Of a stretch of 64,000 bases of DNA, positions 46,370 through 55,809 are shown piece after piece (position 1 is the stretch's first letter; every line of letters begins with the position of its first letter). A program made the position numbers and the translations under genes. The notes under the pieces are model-generated. The model ran no database searches and had not been told where the DNA came from. It saw only the letters and a list, made by a program, of their open reading frames with translations. Origin of the DNA: Gordonibacter massiliensis (ex Traore et al. 2017) (lineage in GTDB: Bacteria > Actinomycetota > Coriobacteriia > Coriobacteriales > Eggerthellaceae); NCBI GenBank assembly GCA_900170005.1, contig LT827128.1, positions 3,530,168 to 3,594,167 of the forward strand, in the 5' to 3' direction.

Positions 46370-47266
46370 CTACTGCTTGAACCGCTCCTGGGCGGCCAGC
46401 TCGTTGTACCAGCGGGCGTAGACGCCGGGGCGGAAGTCCGGTTCTACGTCCACCCATTGCTTGGCCAAGAACGACTTGTCCACGTAGGACAGGTCGACGG
46501 TGCCCAGGTGCAGCTCCTGCTCGTCGGAGCCGGGCGCGCCGCAGGGGCCGCCCGCATAGTAGCAGATGGCGGGCACGTTCTTCCCGGGGCCTATCACGCT
46601 GCTGCCGCCCACGAAGTCGTCGGTGACGGCGCAACCGGTGCAGTTCGCCGAGGCGATGTACACGTCGTTGTTAGCGGCCAGGTACTCGAGCGAGTCTTTT
46701 ATGTTGCGGGCCGTGACGCCCGTGTTCACGGCGAACGGGTTCGCTATCAGGCGGCATCCGCTCGCGCGGTAGTAGCGCATGATCTCGGAGAACACGAACG
46801 TGTCGTAGCAGATGCTCACGCCCACGGGTCCCCACGGCGTGCCGAACATGAACGGCTCGTCGCCGCGGCCGGCCCAGGTGGACTCGGCCCCCGGCAGGTG
46901 CATCTTGCGGTAGCGGCCGAGCACGCCGTCGGGCCCGCAGGCCACGGCTGCGTTGTAGACGGTGCCGTCCTCGGCGCGCTCGGCCAGGCCGAACACGGCG
47001 TACACGCCCAAGCGGTGCGTGACCTCGGCCACGGCCTCCGTCGACGGCCCGGGGATGGGCTCGGCCAGGCGGTGGTGCATGCACGCCTCGCCTTCCGGGA
47101 CGGCCACGACGTCGTAGCCGGTGAGCGCCGTCTCGGGCAGCACCACCAGGTTCGCCCCGCGCGCGGCGGCGCATTCGATGTAGCCCGCGATGCGGTTCAG
47201 GTTGCGCTCCTTGTCGCCCCAGCGCGGCTCGAACGTGACCACGGCGACGTTCATGATGTCCTTCAT
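46370..47266 (-). CDS. Carbon-nitrogen hydrolase (nitrilase superfamily)
   Basis: The 298-residue protein has the Glu-Lys-Cys triad: Glu in VVLPETALTGYD, Lys in YRKMHLPG, Cys in VGVSICYDTF. A second Glu near the lysine region and normal domain length fit an amidase or carbamoylase. It hydrolyses a non-peptide C-N bond in an unknown small molecule. ATG 47266 follows GGAGGAAC. It lies 114 bases downstream of the MFS gene on the same strand, so uptake and cleavage of one substrate is likely. Confidence 0.88.
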   Translation of the reverse strand: MKDIMNVAVVTFEPRWGDKERNLNRIAGYIECAAARGANLVVLPETALTGYDVVAVPEGEACMHHRLAEPIPGPSTEAVAEVTHRLGVYAVFGLAERAEDGTVYNAAVACGPDGVLGRYRKMHLPGAESTWAGRGDEPFMFGTPWGPVGVSICYDTFVFSEIMRYYRASGCRLIANPFAVNTGVTARNIKDSLEYLAANNDVYIASANCTGCAVTDDFVGGSSVIGPGKNVPAICYYAGGPCGAPGSDEQELHLGTVDLSYVDKSFLAKQWVDVEPDFRPGVYARWYNELAAQERFKQ

Positions 47267-47380
47267 AGGTGTTCCTCCTTCGGTTGCTTGTTGTGTGTGC
47301 CCTGAAAAGGGGACCGTCGTCTTTTCAGGGCACGTGCGTCGAGCGCGCGGTGCCGACGGCGTCTCGCGCGGCCCGGCGCG

Positions 47381-48586
47381 CTAGCGCAGCTTCGGCGTGA
47401 CGAACGTGCACACGGCACCCACCACGGCCAGCGGCACCATGAGATAGAACATCACGTCCCAGCCGAACGCCTCGATGAGCAGGCCCACCAGGCTGGAGCT
47501 GAGGAAGATGCCCACCCACTGGAACGTGTTGAGCAGCGCGACGGCCATGTCGCCCTGCGCGGGCGGCACGAGCTCGGCCACGGCCGAGAAGCACAGTCCC
47601 ACGATGCCCATGACCGCGATGCCGAACAGCACCACCAGCACCACGAACACGCCGGTGGGGAACGTGGGCATGAGCGCGTAGGTCACGGCGCTCGCCAGCA
47701 TGAGCACGCCGAGCGGCTTCTTGCGCGAACCCATCTTGTCGGACACCATGCCCGCCACGATGCCCACGGGAATGCCCACGAGCGGCGCGATGCTCACGAT
47801 GGAGCTGGCCGCCGCCGCGTCCATGCCGCGCACCTCGGCCAAATACGTGGGCAGGAACGAGATGACGCCCTGCTCGGCGATGAGGTACACCATGAGCGTG
47901 ATGCCGATGAGCCACACGCCCTTGTTCAAGAACACGTCCTTCGAGAACAGCTTGGCCGGTGCGGCCGCAGCGTCCGCCTCCGTGCCGCTCGGCGTGCCCG
48001 CAGCCGCGAGCGACGCGTCCAGGTTGCGCAGCGCGACCACCCACACCACCAGGAACACGACGGCGTACGCGGCCGTGAACCACCACACGTTCTCCCACGC
48101 GCCGGCCTCGGCGATGCGCGGCGCCAGGTTGAACATGGCTATCTGGCCGAACGCCATGAAGCACATGAGCAGGCCCATGGCGCTGCCGCGCCGCTTGTCG
48201 TCGAACGAGCTGGCCACGGCCGCCGGCCCCAGCGTCATGAGCAGGATGAGCCCCACGCCCTCGACGATGCGGCTGCCCAGCATGACGGCGTACCCCAGGT
48301 TGAGCGCGCCCACCACCGAGCCCGCCAAGATGGCCGCGAGTGCGATGATGCCCGTTTTGTAGTAGCCCAGCTTCGCGATGATCACGCCGCTGGGTATGGC
48401 TAGGAAGATGCCCGAGAACACGAACACCGACATGAGCAGCCCCGCCTGCCCGGCACCCGAGAGCCCCATGCTCTCCGTGAGCACCGGCACGATGGGCGCC
48501 ACCTTGTTCAGGCACATCGCCCCCGCCGTCATGGACATGAGCATCATGAACAGCACGAGGCCGCCCGATACCTTCTTCCGCTCCAT
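47381..48586 (-). CDS. MFS transporter next to the nitrilase
   Basis: The 401-residue protein has twelve membrane segments, and the loop 8-9 region VSDKMGSRKKPLG resembles MFS signature A. It looks like an anion/organic-acid-type permease, not a drug exporter. The start ATG 48586 has GGGGTGAGG upstream; the long N-terminal extension to 48679 is implausible. It is the first gene of the nitrilase operon and is divergent from LysR. Confidence 0.85.
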   Translation of the reverse strand: MERKKVSGGLVLFMMLMSMTAGAMCLNKVAPIVPVLTESMGLSGAGQAGLLMSVFVFSGIFLAIPSGVIIAKLGYYKTGIIALAAILAGSVVGALNLGYAVMLGSRIVEGVGLILLMTLGPAAVASSFDDKRRGSAMGLLMCFMAFGQIAMFNLAPRIAEAGAWENVWWFTAAYAVVFLVVWVVALRNLDASLAAAGTPSGTEADAAAAPAKLFSKDVFLNKGVWLIGITLMVYLIAEQGVISFLPTYLAEVRGMDAAAASSIVSIAPLVGIPVGIVAGMVSDKMGSRKKPLGVLMLASAVTYALMPTFPTGVFVVLVVLFGIAVMGIVGLCFSAVAELVPPAQGDMAVALLNTFQWVGIFLSSSLVGLLIEAFGWDVMFYLMVPLAVVGAVCTFVTPKLR

Positions 48587-48833
48587 TCGCCTCACCCCTT
48601 TCCCCGCGGCCCGTGCGCCGGGCCGCGCATCATCGCGCGGCGCGCCCCGCCTTCGCGTTTCGAGCGGCGCCGCTCTCATACCTCCCGTACTGCTTCCAGC
48701 GTACGCGGGCGTGCTCTATAGCGGAATGAACGATGCGGAGAGGGGTATCAATAGTCACGTGAGGCCGATTCAAAACGCGCGCCCCGGTGCGTAGAATGAA
48801 GGAACGGAACCGATGCGGGGAAGGGGGGCGGGC
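48587..48833. promoter_or_regulatory. Divergent MFS-LysR control region
   Basis: 247 bases with the palindrome TCACGTGA at 48755-48762 and AT-rich words around it (CTATAGC, GTATCAATAG). This is the natural place for LysR binding. No gene is seen. Confidence 0.45.
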
Positions 48834-49748
48834 ATGGACACACGCGATCTCAAGGTGTTCGTGGCCGTCTACGAGACGAAGAGCATCACGCGCGCCGCGA
48901 AGGAGCAGTTCCTCAGCCCGCAGGGTTGCAGCAAGATCATCCAGAAGATCGAGGGCGAGCTGGGCACGTCGCTGTTCGCCCGCAACCACTTCGGCGTGCG
49001 CCCCACGCCGCAGGGCGACGCGCTCTACCGCCGCGCGCAGATGGTCATCCGCATGCTCGAGGGCGTGAAAGACGAGGTGGAGGCCGCCCGCGCGCTCAAG
49101 TACACGCTCAACATCGCCTCGACGCAGGGCGTGTCGGAATACCTTTCGCTCGCGTTCTTCCGCGATTTCGCCGAAAGCCATCCGCTGATCAGCCCGCGCG
49201 TCATGGAGAGCCCCGACGCCATCGCGAAGCAGCGCCTGGCCGACAACACGGTGGAGATCGGGGTGCTGGGCGGGCCGATCGACCTGTCGGTGTTCCATGC
49301 CGTGCCGTTCACCGCCCACCGTCCGTGCCTCGTCATCAACGAGGAGAACCCGCTCGCGCGCAAGGCGGCCATCGACTACGCGGACCTGGACTGCCAGCCG
49401 CTCGCCATGGTCAGCCGCGAGTTCGCCTCGCACCATCTGGTGGTGAACCGCCTGGCGAACGCGGGCGCGCACGTGGACATCGTCGTGGAGGCCACCGAGC
49501 TGGATTTGTGCCATCGGCTGGCCGAGCAGGGCGACGCCATCGCCGTGTCGTTCGACTTCGCCGCCTGGGGCGGCAAGCGCGCGCACACGGTCATCCGCCC
49601 GTTTGCCGACCGGAGCTTCCTTTGGGAAACGTTCATCGTGCGCAAGGCCGGCGTCGAGCTGTCTCCCCAGGCCCAGGACTTCTGCGACTTCGCCCTCGCC
49701 TGGGTGGGCGACCACCGCGACAACCTGTTCCAATGGCCGGGAGCGTGA
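48834..49748 (+). CDS. LysR-family transcriptional regulator
   Basis: The 304-residue protein has the N-terminal winged HTH (DLKVFVAVYETKSITRAAKE, then SPQGCSKIIQKIE) and a periplasmic-binding-like effector domain. ATG 48834 follows GGGGAAGGGG. It is transcribed away from the MFS-nitrilase operon, the classic arrangement for a LysR protein controlling its neighbour and itself; the inducer is probably the transported compound. Confidence 0.88.
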   Translation: MDTRDLKVFVAVYETKSITRAAKEQFLSPQGCSKIIQKIEGELGTSLFARNHFGVRPTPQGDALYRRAQMVIRMLEGVKDEVEAARALKYTLNIASTQGVSEYLSLAFFRDFAESHPLISPRVMESPDAIAKQRLADNTVEIGVLGGPIDLSVFHAVPFTAHRPCLVINEENPLARKAAIDYADLDCQPLAMVSREFASHHLVVNRLANAGAHVDIVVEATELDLCHRLAEQGDAIAVSFDFAAWGGKRAHTVIRPFADRSFLWETFIVRKAGVELSPQAQDFCDFALAWVGDHRDNLFQWPGA

Positions 49749-50110
49749 GGGGCGGATTGTTGGAAGGGCGCCTGCGGATGTCCTCGAGGGAGGCTTGGTG
49801 GCGGGAACAGGTGTCCGAAACGCATGAAAATCACCGCTGTGAAGCGATTTGGCGGCTCCAAGGTGCCCTCGAAGGATTCTCAGTCGCTCCCTGTCCCGCC
49901 TGTCATCGCGTTTCTCCAGTTCGCGAAACGCGCTCTTGCCGGTCGGCCGGAAGACGGGCTTCACAGCGGTGATTTTCGTGCGTTTCGGGAACGGTTTGCC
50001 GCATCAAGCCGCCGTTGACGGGTCGCGACCTTTGGCGCAGTGATCGACAACGGCCCGGCGCTGCGCGGCTCCGGACGAACCCGCGCCGATTCTGGTTGAA
50101 CGGCGGGTCT
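49749..50110. repeat. About 400 bp imperfect palindromic element, copy B
   Basis: The core arms 49814-49845 and 49958-49989 (inner end ATCACCGCTGTGAAGC and its inverse) enclose 112 bp, the same length as copy A at 20317-20492. The middle parts align in the same orientation (GCCCTCGAAGG, TCGCGAAACGCGC). The right outer arm, ending TCTGGTTGAACGGCGGG near 50107, matches the left outer arm of copy A in inverse. The left outer arm is shortened by the LysR gene. The rest of the gap to 50232 shows no gene. Confidence 0.8.
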
Positions 50111-50232
50111 CACGTGAGGGCTCGATTATCGAGGCTTTCGACGCGGGCTCGCGTTTCGACAGGGGCGGTTCGATGCCCGAACAGCGCAGCCGCGAAGGAG
50201 GACGCGGCTGCGGCCGCGGCAAGCGGGGCGGG

Positions 50233-51768
50233 CTACATGAGCAACATCGCCACGGTGAGCACAGCTACCAGCACGATGCCGGTGACCACGATCACCTTCA
50301 TCACCCACCTGAGCATCGTGGCGTACTGCACCTTCGCCAGCGCGAGGCCCGCCAGCACGGCGCCGTTCAGCGGCGTGATGATGGCCACCAGGCCGTGGGC
50401 GGCCACGTAGATCATTACCATGACCTCGGCCGAGAAGCCCAGCCCGCTGGTCAGCGGTCCCATGATGGGCATCGCCAGCGTGGCCATGCCCGAGCTCGAG
50501 GGGATGGCGAACGACAGCACGAAGTAGAACAGGAACGTGGCGGGGGCGAAGACGAAGGCCGGCACGCCGGACAGCGCGTTCGCCGCGTTCGTGAGGATGA
50601 ACGTGTCGAGCTGCGTCTCGCCCATGATGACGGCCACGGAGCGCGCCAGCGCGATGACCAGCGCGACGCTCACCATCTCGGCGCAGCCGCCGAGGAACGT
50701 CTTCACGATGTCCTTGCCCGCGAAGCGCGCGAAGATGCCGATGACGATGGCCATGAGCAAGAACCACGCCGTGGCCTCGTTGAAGTACCACATGCCCAGC
50801 GGCACGCCGGTCAGAAACGCGCTCCAGGCGCCGGCCGGGTCGTCGGCCGATCCGCCCGCCATGAAGAGGTCGATGCCGAAGTTCTGCCACGGCACGAAGC
50901 CGACGATCATGACGACGAACGTGAGCGCGAACAGCACGAGCACGGCCTTCTGCTTGCCGGAGAGGACGGCCGAGAACGCCGGGTTCTCCGCATCCTCTTC
51001 CATCTGGCCGTACTCCTTCTCGGACTCCTCCTGCTCCTGCAGCGACAGGAACGTGGAGCCCTTGTCGGCCTTGACCTTCTTGGCGTAGCGCATGACGAAG
51101 AAGATGGAGATGGCCTCGGCGATGACGAACAGCACCAGGCCGAAGCCGATGATGACGCCCTGGTCGACGGCGATGCCCATGTCGGTGAGGGCGGCCGAGG
51201 CCACGCCGACGGAGAACGGGTTCACCGTGGAGCCGATGCAGCCCGCGCCCGCGCCCAGCAGCACCACGAGCGCGCCGGTAAGCGTGTCGAAGCCGGCGGC
51301 GTACATGGTGGCGGCCAGCAGGATGTAGAACGGCACCGTCTCCTCCATCATGCCGTAGGTGGAGCCGCAGATGCCGAACAGCAGCATGAGGATGGGGATG
51401 AGCACCAGCTCGCGGCCCTTGAGCGCGCGCACGAGCGTGGCGACGCCGGTGTCGAGCGCGCCGGTCTTGTTCACCATGGCCAAGAAGCCGCCCAGCACCA
51501 GCACGAACACGCACACCTGCATGGCGCTGGCGAAGCCGAGCACCGGGGAGGTGAGCACGTCGGCGAAGGACGCGCCCGTGACCTCGCCCGTGAACAGCGA
51601 CATCGCCACGGTGACGAGCGCCACGCCGATCAGGCACGCGACCAGGATGATGAAGGAGTCCGGCGCGCCTTTCTTCTTCTTGCTCTTCTTCGCGCCGCCG
51701 GGCTCGGGGGCTGCGGCGGCGGGGGCGGCTTCGACGGCTTCCGCCGCCTGCTTCTCGTTCTCGCTCAT
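50233..51768 (-). CDS. YfcC/DcuC-family transporter
   Basis: The 511-residue protein has about twelve membrane segments, a charged N-terminus (AAAAPEPGGAKKSKKKKG), GSTYGMMEETVPF and a second-half repeat with PSSSGMATLAMPIMGPL, typical of the YfcC family of the ion-transporter clan (C4-dicarboxylate or amino-acid carriers). ATG 51768 overlaps the amidohydrolase stop (ATGA). It likely imports the substrate or exports a product of the M20 enzyme. Confidence 0.85.
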   Translation of the reverse strand: MSENEKQAAEAVEAAPAAAAPEPGGAKKSKKKKGAPDSFIILVACLIGVALVTVAMSLFTGEVTGASFADVLTSPVLGFASAMQVCVFVLVLGGFLAMVNKTGALDTGVATLVRALKGRELVLIPILMLLFGICGSTYGMMEETVPFYILLAATMYAAGFDTLTGALVVLLGAGAGCIGSTVNPFSVGVASAALTDMGIAVDQGVIIGFGLVLFVIAEAISIFFVMRYAKKVKADKGSTFLSLQEQEESEKEYGQMEEDAENPAFSAVLSGKQKAVLVLFALTFVVMIVGFVPWQNFGIDLFMAGGSADDPAGAWSAFLTGVPLGMWYFNEATAWFLLMAIVIGIFARFAGKDIVKTFLGGCAEMVSVALVIALARSVAVIMGETQLDTFILTNAANALSGVPAFVFAPATFLFYFVLSFAIPSSSGMATLAMPIMGPLTSGLGFSAEVMVMIYVAAHGLVAIITPLNGAVLAGLALAKVQYATMLRWVMKVIVVTGIVLVAVLTVAMLLM

Positions 51769-52979
51769 CGCTCGTTCTCCTTGTCGTCGTTCGCGCGGGC
51801 TTCCAGCCAGCGCAGGGCCATCGTCGCGGTCATCGCCGCGCCTTCCGCGAACACGCTCTCGTCGAACACCACGCGGGAGTTGTGCACGGGATAGCGCACG
51901 CCCTCGTCCTCCGAGCCGGTTCCCAGCACGAAGTACGTGGTGGGAACGGCCTGCGAGATGACGCTCATGTCGTCGGAGCCCGAGATGGGTTTCTCGAGGA
52001 TGGTGACGGGGCGGCCGGTGAGGTCCTCCACGTAGCCGATCAGCTCGTCGGTGAGCACGGGGTCGTTGTGCACGCTGGGCACGCCGCGGAGGAACCGCAC
52101 GTCCGCGCTTCCGCCGAAGCCTTCCGCGATGCCTCGGCACAGGGCTTCCAGGCGCTCTTTGAGGTGCGCGCGGGTGCCCTCGTCGATGGTGCGCAGGGTG
52201 CCCAGCAGGCGCACGTCGTCGGGGACGATGTTGGCCGCCGTGCCGCCGTTCATGGCGCCGAACGTGATGACGGCCTGGTCGTTCGGGTCCAGCTCGCGGG
52301 CGATGAGGTTCTGCGCGCCGAAGAAGAGGTGGCAGGCGATGTTGAACGGGTCCACCAGCTGGTGCGGGCGCGAGCCGTGGCCGCCTTTGCCGTGCACGAC
52401 GATGTCGATGTCGTCGATGGAGGAGAAGCCGGTGCCGGGGCGCGTGGCGATCTCGCCCCGGCGGTAATCCATCGGCATGAGGTGGATGGCCGTGGCGGCG
52501 TCGACGTGCGGGTTCTCCAGCACGCCCGCGTTGATCATGGCCTCGTTGCCGCAGATCTCGTCGGGTGCGCAGCCCTCCTCGTCGGGCTGGAACATGAGCT
52601 TCACGCAGCCGGGCAGCTCGGCCTCGCGGCCTTTGAGGATGCGGGCGGCGCCCAGCAGCATGGCGGTGTGCGCGTCGTGGCCGCAGGCGTGCATGTACTC
52701 GGTCTGCGAGGCGAAGGGCAGCCCCGTCTCCTCGCGCAAGGGCAGCGCGTCCATGTCGGCGCGCAGCATGAAGCAGCGGCCTTTCGACGGGTCGCCGACG
52801 GTGGCCACCAGGCCGCCCGGCACGATCTCCTCCGGCTCGAGCCCGATTTCCCGCAGACGCTCGGCCACGTAGGCCGTCGTCTGGGGGAGGTCGAACCCGA
52901 TCTCGGGATGCTCGTGCAGCCAGCGGCGGTCGGCGACGATGTCGCTTTCCAGCGCTCGCGCTTCTTCCAAGATGGTCAT
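51765..52979 (-). CDS. M20-family amidohydrolase
   Basis: The 404-residue protein is an M20D hydrolase of the N-acyl-amino-acid amidohydrolase/hippuricase type: RRWLHEHPEIGFDLP, ADMDALP, CGHDAHTAMLLG with metal-binding Cys and His, DEEG, and the dimerisation domain with GGHGSRPH. It would release an amino acid from an acyl or aryl conjugate in the cytoplasm. It leads a two-gene operon with the YfcC transporter and diverges from a membrane LuxR gene, the likely regulator. ATG 52979 follows AAGGAGGTACC. Confidence 0.9.
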   Translation of the reverse strand: MTILEEARALESDIVADRRWLHEHPEIGFDLPQTTAYVAERLREIGLEPEEIVPGGLVATVGDPSKGRCFMLRADMDALPLREETGLPFASQTEYMHACGHDAHTAMLLGAARILKGREAELPGCVKLMFQPDEEGCAPDEICGNEAMINAGVLENPHVDAATAIHLMPMDYRRGEIATRPGTGFSSIDDIDIVVHGKGGHGSRPHQLVDPFNIACHLFFGAQNLIARELDPNDQAVITFGAMNGGTAANIVPDDVRLLGTLRTIDEGTRAHLKERLEALCRGIAEGFGGSADVRFLRGVPSVHNDPVLTDELIGYVEDLTGRPVTILEKPISGSDDMSVISQAVPTTYFVLGTGSEDEGVRYPVHNSRVVFDESVFAEGAAMTATMALRWLEARANDDKENER

Positions 52980-53013
52980 ACGGTGGTACCTCCTTGGTTC
53001 GTGGGGGATGGTT

Positions 53014-53039
53014 GGCGCTCGCTGGCGAAGGGGAGCGCC
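53014..53039. promoter_or_regulatory. Inverted repeat in the amidohydrolase-LuxR gap
   Basis: GGCGCTC-N12-GAGCGCC is a perfect dyad, 35 bases upstream of the amidohydrolase start. It is a candidate operator for the divergent LuxR protein. Confidence 0.45.
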
Positions 53040-53057
53040 GTTTCGCGTTCGCGCCCG

Positions 53058-53085
53058 TTGCGGGGCGCCTGACGGGCGGTACAAT
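53058..53085 (+). promoter_or_regulatory. Promoter of the LuxR gene
   Basis: TTGCGG, 16 bases, TACAAT; leader of nearly 90 bases to ATG 53181. Confidence 0.6.
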
Positions 53086-53180
53086 AGGGGGGTGAAGGCG
53101 GTTCGATCGTCACCCCGGCGGCGTTACGAGGGGGTGAGCGGCAGGTTTCAAGCGGCGAGCGGCATGAAGAAAGGTTACCG

Positions 53181-54680
53181 ATGGGAAACGCGCACGATCC
53201 GGCATCTCGACCGCGCCGCCCGGCCGGCGGCGGCTCGGAGGACGCCGCGACGGGCGAGCCGCCTGCCGCGAGGGCGCTGGTGGACGCCCGCGCGCTCGCG
53301 GCCGTGGCGGCGCTGTCGCTCTCGACGTTCGTGCAGAACGGGTTCCTCTATCCTCCCCTCGAGGCGCGTGCGCCCTGGGCGCTGGCCGCCTGCGGGTTGG
53401 CCTACGCGGCCGCGTTCGCGCTGTGGGCCCTTGCCGCCCATCGTCGGCGCAAGCCGCTGCCGACGACCGCGCTGTCGGCGGTTGCGTGCGCGGCCCTTGC
53501 GGCGGGCGCTGCGCTGTGGGTCGCGGCGGCGGCGATGGGCTACCACGCGGTGCTCGCGGCGCCCGCCGTGGCGCTGTTGTCGTGCGGCCGCGCATGGGCG
53601 GTCGTCGTGGCGGGGCTGTCGCTGACGGGCTTGCGCCCGCGCGGGGTGCTGGTGACGGTTGCGGGAGGCGTGTTCCTGTCGTACGTCGCCTACCTGGTGC
53701 TCGGAGCCGTGCTGGCCGCCCTCGCGCCGGTTCTCTACGCGCTGCTTCCCGTGGCGGCGCTGGCGGTGACGGCCGGTCCTGTGGCGAAGTCCCGCGCGTC
53801 GCTCGCCTCCGGGCCGGGCGAGCTGGCGGTGACGAACCCCGGCTCGTTCCCCGGGCCGTTCAACCGCCTGTTCGTGTGCATATTCCTGTTCGAGGTGGGC
53901 TTCGGCCTGTCCATCGAGTTCGGTGCCGATCTCGGCGCATGGTGGGCGGCCGCCGTGCCGGGCGCCGCGCTGCTCGCGGTGGCGGCGTGGTGCGCCCGCA
54001 CGCGCAGCACCCGGCGCGAGGACGTGCTGTTCCACGTGTCGGCGCTGCTCGTGGTGTTCGGCTTCCTCATGTCGTCGGCGCAGACCGCGTTGTTCGGCTC
54101 CGTGGCGCAGCAGGCGCTCGCGGTGGGCGCGCAAACGTTCAACGTGCTCACCTGGGCCGCGCTGTCCATCGTGGCCGCGCGCAACCCCGCGGGCGGCGTC
54201 ACGGCGCTGGGGCAGGGCTTCTGCGCGTCGAACCTCGGCGCCACGGTGGGCGTGGTGCTGGGGCAGGCGTCGTCGTCGGGCGACCCGCTGGCGGGCGATG
54301 TGCGGCTGCTCGTGCTGGCCCTGGTGGCCGCCGCGTTCGTGGGGTACGTGTGGATGGGGCTGCGCGGTTTCAGCTTCACCGACGCCATCCAGGGCGTGAA
54401 GCCGGTCGAGGCGGTGGCGCCGCCCGCGCCCGAGTCCCGCACGGACATCGAGGCGCGCTGCGAGCGGCTGGCCCGTGCGCACGGGCTCACCGAGCGTGAG
54501 GGCGAGGTGTTCGCGCTGCTGGCCCGCGGCCGCAACGGCGCGTTCATCCAAGAGGAGTGCCGCGTCACCCGCAACACCGCCAAGACGCACATCCGCCACA
54601 TCTACCAGAAGCTGGGCGTGCACACCCAGCAAGAGCTCATCGATCTCGTGGAGGGGGAGGCGGCGGACGGCGCGGCGTGA
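53181..54680 (+). CDS. LuxR-family regulator with a polytopic membrane sensor domain
   Basis: The 499-residue protein has about twelve hydrophobic segments (40-400) and a C-terminal LuxR HTH (LTEREGEVFALLARG, then NTAKTHIRHIYQKLGVHTQQELI). ATG 53181 follows AAGAAAGG. The divergent position relative to the M20/YfcC operon suggests it controls that operon in response to a membrane-soluble or transported ligand. It is the third member of this type in the window. The membrane halves are not obviously similar to each other, whereas the HTH ends are. Confidence 0.87.
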   Translation: MGNAHDPASRPRRPAGGGSEDAATGEPPAARALVDARALAAVAALSLSTFVQNGFLYPPLEARAPWALAACGLAYAAAFALWALAAHRRRKPLPTTALSAVACAALAAGAALWVAAAAMGYHAVLAAPAVALLSCGRAWAVVVAGLSLTGLRPRGVLVTVAGGVFLSYVAYLVLGAVLAALAPVLYALLPVAALAVTAGPVAKSRASLASGPGELAVTNPGSFPGPFNRLFVCIFLFEVGFGLSIEFGADLGAWWAAAVPGAALLAVAAWCARTRSTRREDVLFHVSALLVVFGFLMSSAQTALFGSVAQQALAVGAQTFNVLTWAALSIVAARNPAGGVTALGQGFCASNLGATVGVVLGQASSSGDPLAGDVRLLVLALVAAAFVGYVWMGLRGFSFTDAIQGVKPVEAVAPPAPESRTDIEARCERLARAHGLTEREGEVFALLARGRNGAFIQEECRVTRNTAKTHIRHIYQKLGVHTQQELIDLVEGEAADGAA

Positions 54681-54716
54681 CGCCGATATGCTATGCTGCT
54701 CAGGGAAAACGACGGC

Positions 54717-54741
54717 CCGCGCCGCGATGGGCGCGGGCTTT
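54717..54741 (+). terminator. Probable terminator after the LuxR gene
   Basis: GCCCGCGCC-GCGAT-GGGCGCGGGC is followed by TTT only. Confidence 0.5.
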
Positions 54742-54759
54742 GCGAGGAAGGAGACGCGC

Positions 54760-55083
54760 ATGCGCGAAGGAAGCGCCCCGAATTTCTGCCCGCCGATCGA
54801 GGAGGGCGTGACGCTCGAGTTCGTCGACGAGAACGGTGACGGCGTCGTGCTGGAGTTCCTGGGGCTCGTGCTGCACAACGACCGGCGCTACGGCTTCTTC
54901 TTCCCCGTGTCGGAAGACGAGCCGGCGGGGTCGTCGGGCGAGGTCGTGCTCTTGGAGGTGACGGAGCTGGACGACGACGGCCAGCCTTCCGCGTTCGAGC
55001 TCGTGGAGGACGAGGGCGTGGCGGCCGAGGTGTACGCCGACTTCCGCCAGGCCACGAAGGACCTTTACGATTTCGCCGACTAG
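54760..55083 (+). CDS. DUF1292-family acidic protein
   Basis: The 107-residue acidic protein opens with EGVTLEFVDENGDGVVLEFLG, then YGFFFPVSEDE and VVLLEVTELDDDG, the pattern of DUF1292 (YrzB-like) proteins. Function is unknown. ATG 54760 follows GGAAGGAG. Confidence 0.75.
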   Translation: MREGSAPNFCPPIEEGVTLEFVDENGDGVVLEFLGLVLHNDRRYGFFFPVSEDEPAGSSGEVVLLEVTELDDDGQPSAFELVEDEGVAAEVYADFRQATKDLYDFAD

Positions 55084-55246
55084 TAATTTGGATTAGCGAC
55101 GAGCGGTTAACGACGAGCGACGGCGCGGCCGCCATGCGAGGGTGGGGTGGCTGTGCGTAGCGGCCTTCGCGCACGGCGCTCCCGTGCGCGAAGGCCGCAG
55201 GTTCGATGCGGCGCTATTGGTCGCGCGACGGCGCGCCGGAGGCGAA

Positions 55247-55441
55247 TCAGCGGCCGAACTGGTCCCAGCCTCCCGCCGGCTTCACCAGCTCGGACTGGGC
55301 GATGGCCGCAAGGTACATGATCTCGTGGTTGATGGCCTTTTCAAGGCGGCAGACCTCTTCCTCGGTCTCCGCCAGGTCGAATATGCGCGCCGCCGCGGTT
55401 TTTACCGCCCCCATCTGCCGTTCGTACTCATCGTGCACCAT
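55247..55441 (-). CDS. Small helical protein divergent from an XRE regulator
   Basis: The 64-residue protein from ATG 55441 (TTG 55447 is an alternative) is predicted to be two or three amphipathic helices (AVKTAAARIFDLAETEEEVC, LEKAINHEIMYLAAI). No family is recognised. It lies 126 bases from the divergent XRE gene and could be controlled by it. The frame has no strong ribosome site, so confidence is moderate. Confidence 0.5.
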   Translation of the reverse strand: MVHDEYERQMGAVKTAAARIFDLAETEEEVCRLEKAINHEIMYLAAIAQSELVKPAGGWDQFGR

Positions 55442-55498
55442 CGTCAACCCCGTATCTCAATATGCGACCAGCTAGCTCATCTATGATCAACCGACCGG

Positions 55499-55532
55499 TT
55501 GTATTATCCGTGTGCTGTAAACTATAGTTTAC
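55499..55532 (+). promoter_or_regulatory. Promoter with overlapping palindromic operator
   Basis: TTGTAT, 18 bases, TATAGT. The -10 lies inside the perfect palindrome GTAAACTATAGTTTAC (55517-55532), as expected for XRE autorepression. Confidence 0.7.
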
Positions 55533-55567
55533 GTTATCTCCATGCCCCGATACTAGCCTTTTCCATC

Positions 55568-55786
55568 ATGGAGAATAATACACTGAAAGCCCAACTCGGT
55601 GCGAATGTTGCGGAATTGCGCACGGGGGCCGGTGTGTCGAAGACCACGTTCGCGCTCATGGTGGGCGTGAGCAGGCCCTATCTTGCGGCAATCGAGCGCG
55701 GCACCGCGAACCCGACCGTCGACGTGCTCGAGCGCATAGCCGACGGTCTGGACACGAGCGTGGGGGAGCTGTTCGGCGAGAGGTGA
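55568..55786 (+). CDS. XRE-family helix-turn-helix regulator
   Basis: The 72-residue protein is a single Cro/C1-type HTH: LGANVAELRTGAGVSKTTFA, VSRPYLAAIERGTANPTVD, then the helix ending VGELFGE. It has no effector domain. ATG 55568 lies downstream of a promoter whose -10 is inside a palindrome, so autorepression is likely. An in-frame TTG at 55499 lies within the promoter and is excluded. Confidence 0.88.
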   Translation: MENNTLKAQLGANVAELRTGAGVSKTTFALMVGVSRPYLAAIERGTANPTVDVLERIADGLDTSVGELFGER

Positions 55787-55809
55787 GGCGGCGCCGTCGT
55801 GCGGGCGTC

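Noticed and set aside
35417-46400. A sortase gene near the LPxTG array
   Set aside because: No protein here has the sortase TLxTC motif; anchoring must rely on a sortase elsewhere.
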